From contig NZ_JACYHB010000009.1 in NCBI RefSeq assembly GCF_014837295.1, positions 95,432 through 159,431 on the forward strand: DNA of 64,000 nucleotides, read 5' to 3'. A program made the translations under genes and the position numbers. This DNA comes from Cellulosimicrobium arenosum. Lineage in GTDB: Bacteria > Actinomycetota > Actinomycetes > Actinomycetales > Cellulomonadaceae. The notes under the pieces were generated by a model that was not told the DNA's origin, did no database searches, and worked only from the letters and a program-made list of their open reading frames with translations. Below are positions 27,260 through 35,809 of this stretch, in pieces. How positions within the stretch are numbered: the first letter of the stretch is position 1; each line of letters opens with the position of its first letter.

Positions 27260-28402
27260 GTGACCACCGGATACACCAGCCCGCTGCTCCACCGCCACGG
27301 CGCCGTCGCGGCGTCCGGCGTCGACGAGGGCGTCGCCTGGCACTACGGCGACCCGACGGGGGAGCAGCGTGCGCTGCAGACCGGCGGCGCCGTCGTCGAC
27401 CAGTCCCACCTGGGCGTGGTCCGCGTGGCCGGCCCGGACCGCCTGAGCTGGCTCCACTCCATCACCTCCCAGGACCTCGCGAGCCTCGCGCCCCGCACGT
27501 CCACCGAGCTGCTGGTCCTGTCCCCGCAGGGGCACGTCGAGCACGCCGCCGCGGTCGTCGACGACGGCGAGGCCACGTGGCTCGTCACCGAGCGGTCGCA
27601 CGCGCCGGACCTCGCCGCCTGGCTCGACCGCATGAAGTTCATGCTGCGGGTCGAGATCACCGACGCCACCGACTCCTACGCGGCGCTCGGGGAGCCGGTC
27701 GACGCCGAGGGCGTCGACGGGGAGCCCGTCACGTGGCGCGACCCGTGGCCCCGCGTGACCGGTGGCGGGACCCGGTACGGCCCGCCGGAGGAGGATCACC
27801 CCGGCCAGGACCGCGCCTGGCGGCTCGTCCTCGTCCCGCGCGCGGAGCTCGAGGCCGCGGTGAGCGCGCGCGAGGCCGCCGGGTGGCGGCTCGCCGGCAC
27901 GTGGGCGAGCGAGGCGCTGCGCGTGGAGGCGTGGCGCCCGCGGCTCGGGACCGAGGTCGACCACCGGTCGATCCCGCACGAGACCGACTGGCTGCGGACC
28001 GCCGTCCACCTGCACAAGGGGTGCTACCGCGGGCAGGAGACGATCGCGCGCGTGCACAACCTCGGCAGGCCCCCGCGCCGTCTGGTCATGCTGCACCTGG
28101 ACGGGTCCGGTCACTTGTTGCCTGCCGGGGGCGCGGAGGTGTCTCTCGACGGTCGCGCGGTGGGCGCCGTGACGACGGTCGCGCGCCACCACGAGCTCGG
28201 CCCCGTCGCGCTGGCCGTGGTCAAGCGCGGCACCCCCGAGGACGCGGTGCTGCTCGTCGAGTGCGACGGCGGCGAGATCAGCGCGGGGCAGGAGGTCGTG
28301 GTGCCCGGCGAGGGCGTCTCGGCGGACCGGCCGGCTCCTCGTGCACAGGTGGCGCGCGGCCTGACCCCCCGCGGCGAGGGTGCTCCGACGAGCATGCTGT
28401 GA
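27260..28402 (+). CDS. ygfZ: YgfZ/GcvT-type folate-binding iron-sulfur repair protein
   Basis: 380 residues. Tetrahydrofolate-binding, GcvT-like fold; YgfZ helps maintain or repair certain Fe-S enzymes. The diagnostic motif KGCYRGQETIARV is at about residues 252-264, with the essential Cys. The N-terminus shows VVDQSHLGVVRVAGPDRLSWL, and the C-terminus a barrel with KRGTPEDA. GTG start follows GAGGAGG. Downstream of the nitrobindin-like gene and in the same direction. Confidence 0.92.
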   Translation: MTTGYTSPLLHRHGAVAASGVDEGVAWHYGDPTGEQRALQTGGAVVDQSHLGVVRVAGPDRLSWLHSITSQDLASLAPRTSTELLVLSPQGHVEHAAAVVDDGEATWLVTERSHAPDLAAWLDRMKFMLRVEITDATDSYAALGEPVDAEGVDGEPVTWRDPWPRVTGGGTRYGPPEEDHPGQDRAWRLVLVPRAELEAAVSAREAAGWRLAGTWASEALRVEAWRPRLGTEVDHRSIPHETDWLRTAVHLHKGCYRGQETIARVHNLGRPPRRLVMLHLDGSGHLLPAGGAEVSLDGRAVGAVTTVARHHELGPVALAVVKRGTPEDAVLLVECDGGEISAGQEVVVPGEGVSADRPAPRAQVARGLTPRGEGAPTSML

Positions 28403-28409
28403 GTCACGG

Positions 28410-29549
28410 ATGACGGCGCCGGACGCCGAGCCCGCCCGGGCGGCGGCCGATGCCGCCCGTACGGCCTGGCGTCGCCTGCTCCTGCGCGCGCGGTTGCGCC
28501 AGGGCGGGTCCCGGGTGCACGCGGCGTTCTGGCCGGTCGTCCAGGCTTCCGCCGCGGCCGGGATCGCCTTCGCCATCGCGCGGTACGGGCTCGGGCACCC
28601 GGCGCCGTTCTTCGCGCCGGTCGCGGCCTGGATCTGCCTCGGCTTCAGCCAGGACCGTCAGCTGCGGCGCGTCCTGGAGGTCGCGGTCGGCGTCGCGATC
28701 GGCGTCGGGCTCGGCGACCTGGTCGTCCATGCGATCGGCTCGGGCTGGTGGCAGGTCTCCGTCGTCCTGGCGATCTCCGCGCTGGCGGCGAGGTTCCTCG
28801 ACCGCGGCGTGATGCTCACGACCCAGGCGGGCGTGCAGTCGATCGTCATCGTCGGGCTCCCGGCCGTCGCGACCGGCGGCCCGCTCGGCCGCTGGACCGA
28901 CGCGCTCGTGGGCGGTGCGGTCGCCCTCGTCGTCGCGGCGCTGACGCCGGGGGACCCGCGCCGTCGCCCCCGCGCTCTCGGTGCCGAGGCGACGGCGGAG
29001 CTCGCACAGGTCCTCGAGACGCTCGCGCGGGGGCTCCGCGAGCGAGACCGGGCCGACCTCGAGGCCGCGCTCGTCGGAGGCCGGGCGTCCGAGGGCACGC
29101 TCGAGGAGTGGCAGTCGGCCGCGACGTCGGCGCGCGAGCTCGCACGGGTCACCGCGGCAGGGCGTCCGCGACGCGAGGAGCTCGGGGAGCTCGAGCGGCA
29201 GGCGGTCCTCGTGGACCGCGCGATGCGCAGCGTCCGGGTCCTCGCGCGCCGCTGCCTCCCGGTCGCCGACGGAGCCGACGACCGCGACCTCGCGCCGGTC
29301 GCGGACCTGGTCGCGCGCTTCGCTGCCGGCACGAGCGTGCTCGCGGAGGCGATCGGTGCGGGACGCGACCCCGCGGTCGCGCGCGAGGTGCTGATCGAGA
29401 CGGCTCGCGGCGCCGACCCGCACGTCGTGGGCGCCGGCGACTGGCAGGTCCAGTCGCTCGTCATGCTGCTCCGCTCGCCGCTCGTGGACGTCCTCGAGGC
29501 GGCCGCGGAGACGCCCGAGCAGGCCCGGGACGCGCTGCCCGAGCTGTAG
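28410..29549 (+). CDS. FUSC-like aromatic acid exporter family membrane protein
   Basis: 379 residues. An N-terminal half with about six membrane helices (residues 40-190) includes APFFAPVAAWICLGFSQDRQ, VAVGVAIGVGLGDLVV and TQAGVQSIVIVGLP. A cytoplasmic helical half follows with long, likely coiled-coil stretches (residues 200-300). This is the half-size FUSC/YqjA layout. ATG 28410 is preferred to an in-frame start 30 bases upstream inside ygfZ. Substrate unknown. Confidence 0.8.
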   Translation: MTAPDAEPARAAADAARTAWRRLLLRARLRQGGSRVHAAFWPVVQASAAAGIAFAIARYGLGHPAPFFAPVAAWICLGFSQDRQLRRVLEVAVGVAIGVGLGDLVVHAIGSGWWQVSVVLAISALAARFLDRGVMLTTQAGVQSIVIVGLPAVATGGPLGRWTDALVGGAVALVVAALTPGDPRRRPRALGAEATAELAQVLETLARGLRERDRADLEAALVGGRASEGTLEEWQSAATSARELARVTAAGRPRREELGELERQAVLVDRAMRSVRVLARRCLPVADGADDRDLAPVADLVARFAAGTSVLAEAIGAGRDPAVAREVLIETARGADPHVVGAGDWQVQSLVMLLRSPLVDVLEAAAETPEQARDALPEL

Positions 29550-29608
29550 GGGACCAGAACCGATGTTTCACCCTGCGCGGGGGGCGCGGGCCCCGGTACG
29601 GTCAGGGG

Positions 29609-29905
29609 ATGGACGTCGCCGTCAGCGCTCTCCGGGCCGAGCTGAAGTCGTGGATCGAGCGGGCGAGGGCCGGTGAGGAGATCGTCGTGACCGAGCGCGG
29701 CATCCCGGTGGCGCGGCTCACGGGAGTCTCGACGACCGACCTCGTGACGGAGCTGACGCGTGACGGCGTGCTGACGTCTCCGCACGTCGAGCGTCCGGTC
29801 CGGGAGGTCGCGTCGACCGAGGCGGTGCGGCCCACCGTGGCGGCGGACCATCGCACCGCCCGCTCGTCCGGCGTGGCGGCGCTCGTGCGCCGCATCCGGC
29901 GCTGA
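29609..29905 (+). CDS. Phd/YefM-type antitoxin
   Basis: 98 residues. The N-terminal DNA-binding fold begins VAVSALRAELKSWIERARAG and EEIVVTERGIPVARL, the standard Phd/YefM pattern. The C-terminal 50 residues are basic and flexible, presumably wrapping the toxin. ATG 29609 is six bases behind TACGGT (29597-29602), pointing to a leaderless mRNA and autoregulation near the start. The toxin gene begins nine bases after the stop. Confidence 0.9.
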   Translation: MDVAVSALRAELKSWIERARAGEEIVVTERGIPVARLTGVSTTDLVTELTRDGVLTSPHVERPVREVASTEAVRPTVAADHRTARSSGVAALVRRIRR

Positions 29906-29914
29906 GAGGACGAC

Positions 29915-30373
29915 GTGGCCCTCGTCTACTTCGACGCGAGCGCGCTCGTCAAGCTCTGCGTCCCCGAGCCGGGCGCAGGGCTGGCCTCCCGCCTGTGGAA
30001 CCGGGCGGACGTCGTCGTGACGAGTCGGCTCGCCGACACCGAGCTGCGGGCGGCGCTCGCGGCGGGGCTCCGCGCGGGCCTTCTCGACCCCGTGGCCCAC
30101 GCGGACGCGCTGGGGACGTGGACCGCGTTGTGGCCGGCGCTGCACGTCGTCGAGCTGACCGGTGCGGTGGCCGCGCGGGCGGCCGACATGGTCGGCCACC
30201 GGCCGGGCACGCGGTCATCGCCGGGCCTGCGCAGCAACGACGCCGTGCACGTCGCGAGCGCGCTGGCGGTCGCGCACGACGACACGCTCGTGGCCGCGTG
30301 GGACCCGGTCGTCGCGGCCGGTGCTCGGGGCGCCGGTCTGCGCGTGGTTCCCGAGCCGCCCGCCAGAACGTAG
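29915..30373 (+). CDS. vapC: PIN-domain toxin (VapC family)
   Basis: 152 residues. RNase of the PIN fold with acidic residues in the right places: Asp7 (VYFDASALVKL), Glu43 (DTELRAAL), Asp109 (SNDAVHVASAL) and Asp130 (VAAWD). GTG start behind GAGAGGA. Forms a toxin-antitoxin pair with the gene just upstream; the expected target is tRNA or rRNA, but which one cannot be predicted. All catalytic residues are intact, so it should be active. Confidence 0.9.
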   Translation: MALVYFDASALVKLCVPEPGAGLASRLWNRADVVVTSRLADTELRAALAAGLRAGLLDPVAHADALGTWTALWPALHVVELTGAVAARAADMVGHRPGTRSSPGLRSNDAVHVASALAVAHDDTLVAAWDPVVAAGARGAGLRVVPEPPART

Positions 30374-30382
30374 GCTCGGGCC

Positions 30383-30724
30383 GTGTTCGGAATCGTCGGG
30401 TCCCTCCAGTGGATCATCTACCTGCTCCTGACCCTCGTGGTCTTCGCCACGCAGGTCTTCGCGCTGGTCGACGCCGTGCGGCGGCCCGCGAGCGCGTTCA
30501 CCGCGGAGGGAAAGCTGTCCAAGCCGATCTGGCTCACGATCCTGGGGGTGGCGGCGGCGCTCGGCTTCCTGTCGCTGCCGCTCGGTGGGCCGAACCTCGG
30601 GTTCATCGGGATCATCGCCGTCGTGGCGGCCATCGTCTACCTCGTCGACGTGCGTCCGCGCCTGCAGCCCTACGGCAACGGCCGTGGGCGCGGGACGGGC
30701 GGCGGACGCCCGGGCGGCTGGTGA
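30383..30724 (+). CDS. DUF2516 family membrane protein
   Basis: 113 residues with three membrane segments: GSLQWIIYLLLTLVVF, then a loop ALVDAVRRPASAFTAEGKLS typical of DUF2516, then IWLTILGVAAALGFL and FIGIIAVVAAIVYLVDVRPR. A Gly/Arg tail ends it. Unknown function, widespread in actinobacteria. GTG 30383 follows TAGGCT (30371-30376) by six bases, so it is likely leaderless. Its stop overlaps the asparaginase start. Confidence 0.9.
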   Translation: MFGIVGSLQWIIYLLLTLVVFATQVFALVDAVRRPASAFTAEGKLSKPIWLTILGVAAALGFLSLPLGGPNLGFIGIIAVVAAIVYLVDVRPRLQPYGNGRGRGTGGGRPGGW

Positions 30725-31785
30725 CCGCGGTGGGGACGCCCGGGGGCACGGCGCGCGCCGCCGTGGCACGCCGTGCCGTCGAGCTCGCGGAGGTCCTCCG
30801 CGGCGACCTCGTCGAGTCCGTGCACCTGGGGCACCTCGTGCTCCTGGGCGCGACCGTCGCCGGGTCCGGCGACCCGGACGGTCCTCCCGCCGAGGAGCTC
30901 GTCCTGGGCGACGCCGACGCGGTGGTCTGGCCGCGCTCGAGCGTCAAGCCGTTCCAGGCGGCCGCGATGGTGCGGCACGGCCTGGACCTGCCGCCGCGCC
31001 TCCTCGCCCTGGCGGCCGCGAGCCACGGCGGCGAGCCGGCGCACCTCGCCGGCGTGCGAGAGATCCTCGCCGGTGCGGGGCTCGACGAGTCCTCCTTGCA
31101 GAACACTCCCGACATGCCGCTGCACGCCCCGTCGGCGCTCGCGTGGCAGCTCGAGCACCGGGGACCTGCGTCGATCACGCAGAACTGCTCGGGCAAGCAC
31201 GCGGCGATGCTCGCGACGTGCGTCGTCGCCGGGTGGGACACGTCGACCTACCTCGAGCCCGACCACCCGCTGCAGGTCGCCGTCCGACGCGCGGTCGCCG
31301 AGCTCACGGACGTCCCCGTCGACCACGCGACCGTCGACGGCTGCGGTGCGCCGCTCTTCTCGACGACCGTGCGCGGGCTCGCCCGAGGGTTTGCCCGGAT
31401 CGCGTCGGCGCCGTCGCGCGCGCCCGGCTCGCCCGAGGCACAGGTCGCGGTCGCGATGTCCGCGTTCCCCGAGATGGTGGGCGGCCAGGGTCGAGACGCG
31501 ACGATCGCGATGCGCGCCGTCCCCGGGCTCGTCGCCAAGGACGGTGCGGACGGTGTCTACGGCGCGGGACTGCCGGACGGTCGCGCCCTCGCCTTCAAGG
31601 TGCTCGACGGAGCGTCGCGCCCCCGGCCCGCGCTGCTCGTCGCCGCGCTGCGGCGACTGCGTGCGGACTCCCTGCCCGGGGTCGACGGCGCGGCGCTGGA
31701 CGATCTCGGTGACGTCCCCGTGCACGGCGGCGGGCGGACCGTCGGCGCGGTCCGTGCCGTGCTCGACCAGGTCGCCGACGCGTGA
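30721..31785 (+). CDS. Asparaginase (asparaginase II family)
   Basis: 354 residues. Related to the Rhizobium etli-type L-asparaginase rather than to the E. coli enzymes. Signatures: [28 protein letters not shown] near residue 70, [25 protein letters not shown] near residue 156, [12 protein letters not shown] and [17 protein letters not shown]. Hydrolyses L-asparagine to aspartate and ammonia in the cytoplasm. GTG start gives a GTGA overlap with the DUF2516 stop. Its own stop overlaps dtd. Confidence 0.88.
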   Translation: MTAVGTPGGTARAAVARRAVELAEVLRGDLVESVHLGHLVLLGATVAGSGDPDGPPAEELVLGDADAVVWPRSSVKPFQAAAMVRHGLDLPPRLLALAAASHGGEPAHLAGVREILAGAGLDESSLQNTPDMPLHAPSALAWQLEHRGPASITQNCSGKHAAMLATCVVAGWDTSTYLEPDHPLQVAVRRAVAELTDVPVDHATVDGCGAPLFSTTVRGLARGFARIASAPSRAPGSPEAQVAVAMSAFPEMVGGQGRDATIAMRAVPGLVAKDGADGVYGAGLPDGRALAFKVLDGASRPRPALLVAALRRLRADSLPGVDGAALDDLGDVPVHGGGRTVGAVRAVLDQVADA

Positions 31786-32222
31786 GGGCGGTCGTGCAGC
31801 GCGTCGCGCACGCGAGCGTGAGCGTCGTGGGCGAGGACGGCACGGCGCAGGTCGTCGGGGCGATCGGCCGGCCGGGGCTGCTCGCGCTCGTCGGCGTCAC
31901 GCACGACGACGGCGAGGTCCAGGTCGAGACCATCGCGCGCAAGATCGCCGAGCTGAGGATCCTCACGGGAGAGCGGTCCGTCCTGGACGAGGGCGCACCC
32001 GTGCTCGTCGTCAGCCAGTTCACGCTCTACGCCGACACGAAGAAGGGTCGCCGCCCGTCGTGGAACGGCGCCGCGCCGGGCCCCGTCGCCGAACCCCTGG
32101 TCGACGCGGTCGTCGAGCGTCTGCGGGGACGCGGGGTGGAGGTGGCGACCGGTCGGTTCGGCGCCCACATGGCCGTCGAGCTGGTCAACGACGGCCCGGT
32201 GACGCTGGTCCTCGAGGCCTGA
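31782..32222 (+). CDS. dtd: D-aminoacyl-tRNA deacylase
   Basis: 146 residues, normal length. Proofreading enzyme that removes D-amino acids (and glycine mischarged on tRNA-Ala) from tRNA. Active-site motifs are [17 protein letters not shown] (SQxT) and [10 protein letters not shown] (cross-subunit GP motif). N-terminus [14 protein letters not shown] is typical. GTG start overlaps the asparaginase stop (GTGA). Confidence 0.96.
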   Translation: MRAVVQRVAHASVSVVGEDGTAQVVGAIGRPGLLALVGVTHDDGEVQVETIARKIAELRILTGERSVLDEGAPVLVVSQFTLYADTKKGRRPSWNGAAPGPVAEPLVDAVVERLRGRGVEVATGRFGAHMAVELVNDGPVTLVLEA

Positions 32223-32309
32223 GCGGGTCGGCGGGTGCTCAGGCGCGGGCGCACCACGCCACCGAGCCCGGTGCGGTCGCATCGACGGACGGCGACGCCC
32301 GTCGAGGGG

Positions 32310-32987
32310 TCAGCCCCGGCGGGTACGGCGCGCCAGCAGGACGACGACGGCGCCGAGAGCGGCGAGGCCGGCCGCGATCGCGGCGTACATCCCGACCGTC
32401 GCGCCCGTCGCGGCGAGGCTCGGGTTCTCCTCGGTGTAGGTGACGGGCGTCGCCGGGGGCGGCGTCGACCCGTCCGGCGGGGGCGTCTCTCCCGGCGGGT
32501 TGGTCGCGCAGTCCGGCGACGACGGCGGGTAGTCGACGGTCGCGACCGTCTCGGGGTTCACCTGGAACAGGACGTCCACGGACGGGCGGACCCAGTCGAA
32601 CTCGTCGCCCTCGACCCACGTGTCGCCCTCGAGGCGCCAACCGGGCCAGTCGATCCCCTGTCCGTCCGGTCCCGCGACGGCGCCCGGCCACGGCACGCGC
32701 CCCGTCAGGGGCAGGTCCGCCTCGACGACGTCGTCCCCGTCCGGGTTGAGCCACGTGATGGTGACCGTGTCGTTGTCGGTCCCCGTGACGTCGACCTCGT
32801 ACCGCAGGTACGGCACGTCGCCGTCGCAGATCGGGTCGAGGATGCTGAGCTGGATCGTCGGCTCCTCGGGGACGTAGACGTCGTCCGCCGCAGCCGCCGC
32901 TGAACCGGCCAGCACCGCTGCCGCGCTCGCGGCCACGGTCGCGACGAGCGACCGCGTGATCGCGCGTCGTGATCTGGACCTGCTCAT
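32310..32987 (-). CDS. LAXTG-anchored secreted protein
   Basis: 225 residues from ATG 32987. A Sec signal peptide (RSRSRRAITRSLVATVAAS..., cleavage near ASAAAA) is followed by an extracellular beta-rich domain of about 115 residues with two Cys (PICDGDVPYLRYEV; SSPDCATNPP). Next are a Pro/Thr-rich wall spacer and the sorting signal LAATG with a hydrophobic helix and RRTRRG tail. Class E sortase substrate type. The domain shows TITWLNPDG, resembling a repeat seen in actinobacterial surface proteins, but I cannot name it. Longer open frame upstream to 33179 lacks a signal peptide at the right place and is rejected. Confidence 0.87.
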   Translation of the reverse strand: MSRSRSRRAITRSLVATVAASAAAVLAGSAAAAADDVYVPEEPTIQLSILDPICDGDVPYLRYEVDVTGTDNDTVTITWLNPDGDDVVEADLPLTGRVPWPGAVAGPDGQGIDWPGWRLEGDTWVEGDEFDWVRPSVDVLFQVNPETVATVDYPPSSPDCATNPPGETPPPDGSTPPPATPVTYTEENPSLAATGATVGMYAAIAAGLAALGAVVVLLARRTRRG

Positions 32988-33197
32988 GGCTGGATTCCCG
33001 TCTCGAGTTCGTATGACGTGCTGTGTGACGAGGGAGCCCGGAAGGGGTCCTTCTGATGCTGTTCGGCATGCACCTCGGATGCCGACCACACTAGCGATGT
33101 TGCGCCCCGACCTGGACGATCGTCCGGGTGAAAACGTGGCGACGCCACGCATCGTGACCGGTCCGTGACACGAATTCACCCCGGGCGCGCGCCGCAG

Positions 33198-35003
33198 CTA
33201 TCCGCAGGGCGCGACGTCGAGCGTGCGGAGCCCGCCCGCGCGCGCCGTCGGGGTGCTCCAGACGTCGACCTGCCCGTCGCCCGTACCGAGGACCGGGGAC
33301 GTGCGGGCGGGCGTCACGGTGCTGAAGGTGAGCGCGACGGACTCGCCCGGTGCGAGGTCCTGCATGACCGACCGGGCGGCTCGGCCGGCGATCATCGCGG
33401 GTTGCGCGGGTGCCGGTTCCTCGCCGACCTGGATGTCCGTGAGCCAGCCGCCGTGCGGCGCGTAGAGCACGACGAACGTCCGCGTGACCCCGGGTGCGAC
33501 CCGGTCGGCGCCACCGCCCGTCACGTACCAGGGGAGGTCCGCCGCGTCGTCCGGCGCCGTCGACGCGAGCGCGACGGTGAACGTGTCGACCCGACCGGCC
33601 GCCGTGCACGTGCTCTCGGTGAGCGTGATCTCGTGGTCGAGGTAGTAGCTCATCTTCCCGCCGGTGCCGTCGTTGAAGAAGACGCCGATCGAGTCGCGCG
33701 CGCGGTCCGCCGTCTCGATGTCGCCCGCGACGACGGTCCCGGTCAGCCGCTCCTGCTCGTCGGGGTGCGCCGACCACACGAGGAGGCGGTGCTCGTCGGC
33801 GCTGCGCACCAGCGCGTCCGACGCGACCCCCAGGTCGACGTCGCCCGCGAGGAACGTGCTCATGACCTGGGCGGAGACCGCCGCGAAGAACGCGTCGGAC
33901 GCGTCGCCGCCGCCGTAGTCCGCGTAGACGTCCGAGAGCAGCGTCCGCACGACGTTCTCCGAGTCGACCGTCCGCCCGTCGACCTCGATCGGACCCGTCG
34001 CCTCGAGCAGGTAGGACAGCGCGACGGGGTCCGTCGCGACCACGCCGTCGACCGCCTCGTCCTGCGAGCGCAACCACATCTCGGCGGTCAGGGCGGCCGC
34101 GGTGGGGAAGTCGGGCGTGAGCGTCGTGTCCTGGAGGAACCGGCCCACCCGGTCGGTGTAGAGCTGCTCTACCCCCGGGTCGAGCGGGAGCACGGGCGCG
34201 TCGAAGATCGGGATCTCGCCCGTCGGGACCTGACGCTCGAGCGTGACCTTCCCGTCGTCGACGGTCACGAGGGCGAGCGCGCCCGGGATCCCGCCGGTCG
34301 CACGCAGCTCCGCGTTGTTCTGGGCGAGCACGAGGTACCGGCGGGGTCCGTCGGCGCCGAGCATGACGGGCCCGAGGCTCGTCACCCGGTCGGCGGTCCG
34401 CACGGTCGGCCGCAGCTCGTCGGTCGCCGCGACGAGCTGCGCGAACGGGGCCGCGGTCTCGGCGTGCAGGTCGGCGGGCTCGACCGTGGCGAGGCGCGCG
34501 TCGATCGCGTCGAAGGTCGAGGCCGCGTCCGCCATGACGGGTGCGGCGTCCTCCAGCGGGGCCAGGTCGACGCCGTCGGGCGTCAGCGTGAGCGCGCCAC
34601 CGCCGACCACGCCCGCGACCTCGGCGAGCGACGGCAGCACGACGGCGGCGAGGTCGTCCGCGGTCGCCGACGCGACCGCCACCGCGTGCACGTCCGCCCC
34701 GACGAGCGGCGCGTGCGCGGCGAGGGCCCACAGGGGCCCGTCGGTGCTGGACCGGGCAGTCGCCGTGTGCCCCTGGACGCGGTCGAGGACGGCCGTGGCC
34801 GTCTCGAGGTCGCCCGTGCTCGCGGCGTCCTGCGCGGCGGGCACCTCGGTCAACGCCTCGGTGAGCGCGGCGCGTGCGGTGAGGGCGTCGCGGGCGAAGA
34901 GGCCGACGGCGACGAGCGCCGCCACGACGAGCGCGAGGACGGTCCAGCCCACCCAGCGGTGTCGGCGGCGTGCGCGCCCGGTCCCGGACGTCGTCGTGCT
35001 CAT
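33198..35003 (-). CDS. DUF4012 domain-containing membrane protein
   Basis: 601 residues. A basic N-terminus and one membrane helix (GWTVLALVVAALVAVGLFA) are followed by a large extracytoplasmic DUF4012 region. It has PLVGADVHAVAVASATADDL early, YLVLAQNNAELRATGGIPGA in the centre, and VDGVVATDPVALSYLLEATG. The NNAElRaTGG block is the family hallmark. DUF4012 proteins are often found near polysaccharide genes, but their activity is unknown. ATG 35003 follows TACCCT (minus strand 35016-35011) by seven bases. Confidence 0.9.
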   Translation of the reverse strand: MSTTTSGTGRARRRHRWVGWTVLALVVAALVAVGLFARDALTARAALTEALTEVPAAQDAASTGDLETATAVLDRVQGHTATARSSTDGPLWALAAHAPLVGADVHAVAVASATADDLAAVVLPSLAEVAGVVGGGALTLTPDGVDLAPLEDAAPVMADAASTFDAIDARLATVEPADLHAETAAPFAQLVAATDELRPTVRTADRVTSLGPVMLGADGPRRYLVLAQNNAELRATGGIPGALALVTVDDGKVTLERQVPTGEIPIFDAPVLPLDPGVEQLYTDRVGRFLQDTTLTPDFPTAAALTAEMWLRSQDEAVDGVVATDPVALSYLLEATGPIEVDGRTVDSENVVRTLLSDVYADYGGGDASDAFFAAVSAQVMSTFLAGDVDLGVASDALVRSADEHRLLVWSAHPDEQERLTGTVVAGDIETADRARDSIGVFFNDGTGGKMSYYLDHEITLTESTCTAAGRVDTFTVALASTAPDDAADLPWYVTGGGADRVAPGVTRTFVVLYAPHGGWLTDIQVGEEPAPAQPAMIAGRAARSVMQDLAPGESVALTFSTVTPARTSPVLGTGDGQVDVWSTPTARAGGLRTLDVAPCG

Positions 35004-35180
35004 GGGCCTCAGGGTAGGTCGTCGGAGGGTGGGAGGATCACCCCCTCGTCGGATCCGAGCGGGTGATTGTGCGCGTGCAAGGGACGGCGGGCCGATGACA
35101 CAGTGCAGGCAGGTGCGGATGACGAGCACGCCTCCGCCGGCTGCTCCGACCGCAGGCTGCGCCATCGACGAGGAGACGCC

Positions 35181-35756
35181 GTGACGACCCAGGCCACACC
35201 CGGGCCCCTGCCGAGTGGTGGCGCCCGCGACCGGGCGTGGTTCGACGCGCTCTTCACCGCGCACTCGACCGCGCTGTACCGGTACCTCCGCCGTCGCCTC
35301 CCGGCCGCCCACGGTGGGAGCACGCAGGACGCGGAGGACCTCGTCGCGGAGGTCCTGGTCGTGGCGTGGCGGCGTCGCGAGGACGTGCCCGACGGCGCCG
35401 AGCTTCCCTGGCTCTACCGGACGGCCGGCTTCCTGCTCGCCAACCATCGCCGTCGGGTCCGGGCGCTCCCGGTCGCCGAGCTCCCGCAGGACGCGGACGA
35501 CGCGGCCGACGTCGAGCACGTGGTGGTCCAGGACGACGTCGTCCGGCGTGCCCTGGCGGCCCTGTCGCCGCGCGACCGGCGGATCCTGCTCCTGCACGCG
35601 TGGGAGGGGGTGACCGGGGACGACCTCGCCCTCGCCCTCGGGATCTCGCGCGGTGGTGCGGACGCGGCACTCTCCCGTGCCCGCGCCCGGCTGCGCACGG
35701 TCTGGGCGGACGCGCAGGACGACGCACCCGTCTCGACGCAAGCCACCGCGCCCTGA
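35181..35756 (+). CDS. ECF-type RNA polymerase sigma factor
   Basis: 191 residues. Region 2: FDALFTAHSTALYRYLRRRL, DAEDLVAEVLVVAWRR and LPWLYRTAGFLLANHRRR. Region 4: LSPRDRRILLLHAWEGVTGDDLALALGIS with the RARARLR end. It directs RNA polymerase to an envelope- or stress-type regulon. GTG 35181 has AGGAGA six bases upstream; earlier in-frame starts (35067) add a Cys-rich unrelated leader. The next gene encodes a one-pass membrane protein, the usual position of the anti-sigma partner. Confidence 0.88.
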   Translation: MTTQATPGPLPSGGARDRAWFDALFTAHSTALYRYLRRRLPAAHGGSTQDAEDLVAEVLVVAWRRREDVPDGAELPWLYRTAGFLLANHRRRVRALPVAELPQDADDAADVEHVVVQDDVVRRALAALSPRDRRILLLHAWEGVTGDDLALALGISRGGADAALSRARARLRTVWADAQDDAPVSTQATAP

Positions 35757-35809
35757 CGACACACACCGGGTGGACGGGCGACCGGCCACCGGAGACGTAG
35801 GAGAGCGTG

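Noticed and set aside
35067..35180. Longer N-terminus of the sigma factor
   Set aside because: The added 38 residues are Cys/Arg-rich and unrelated to sigma region 2; AGGAGA before GTG 35181 is a better start.
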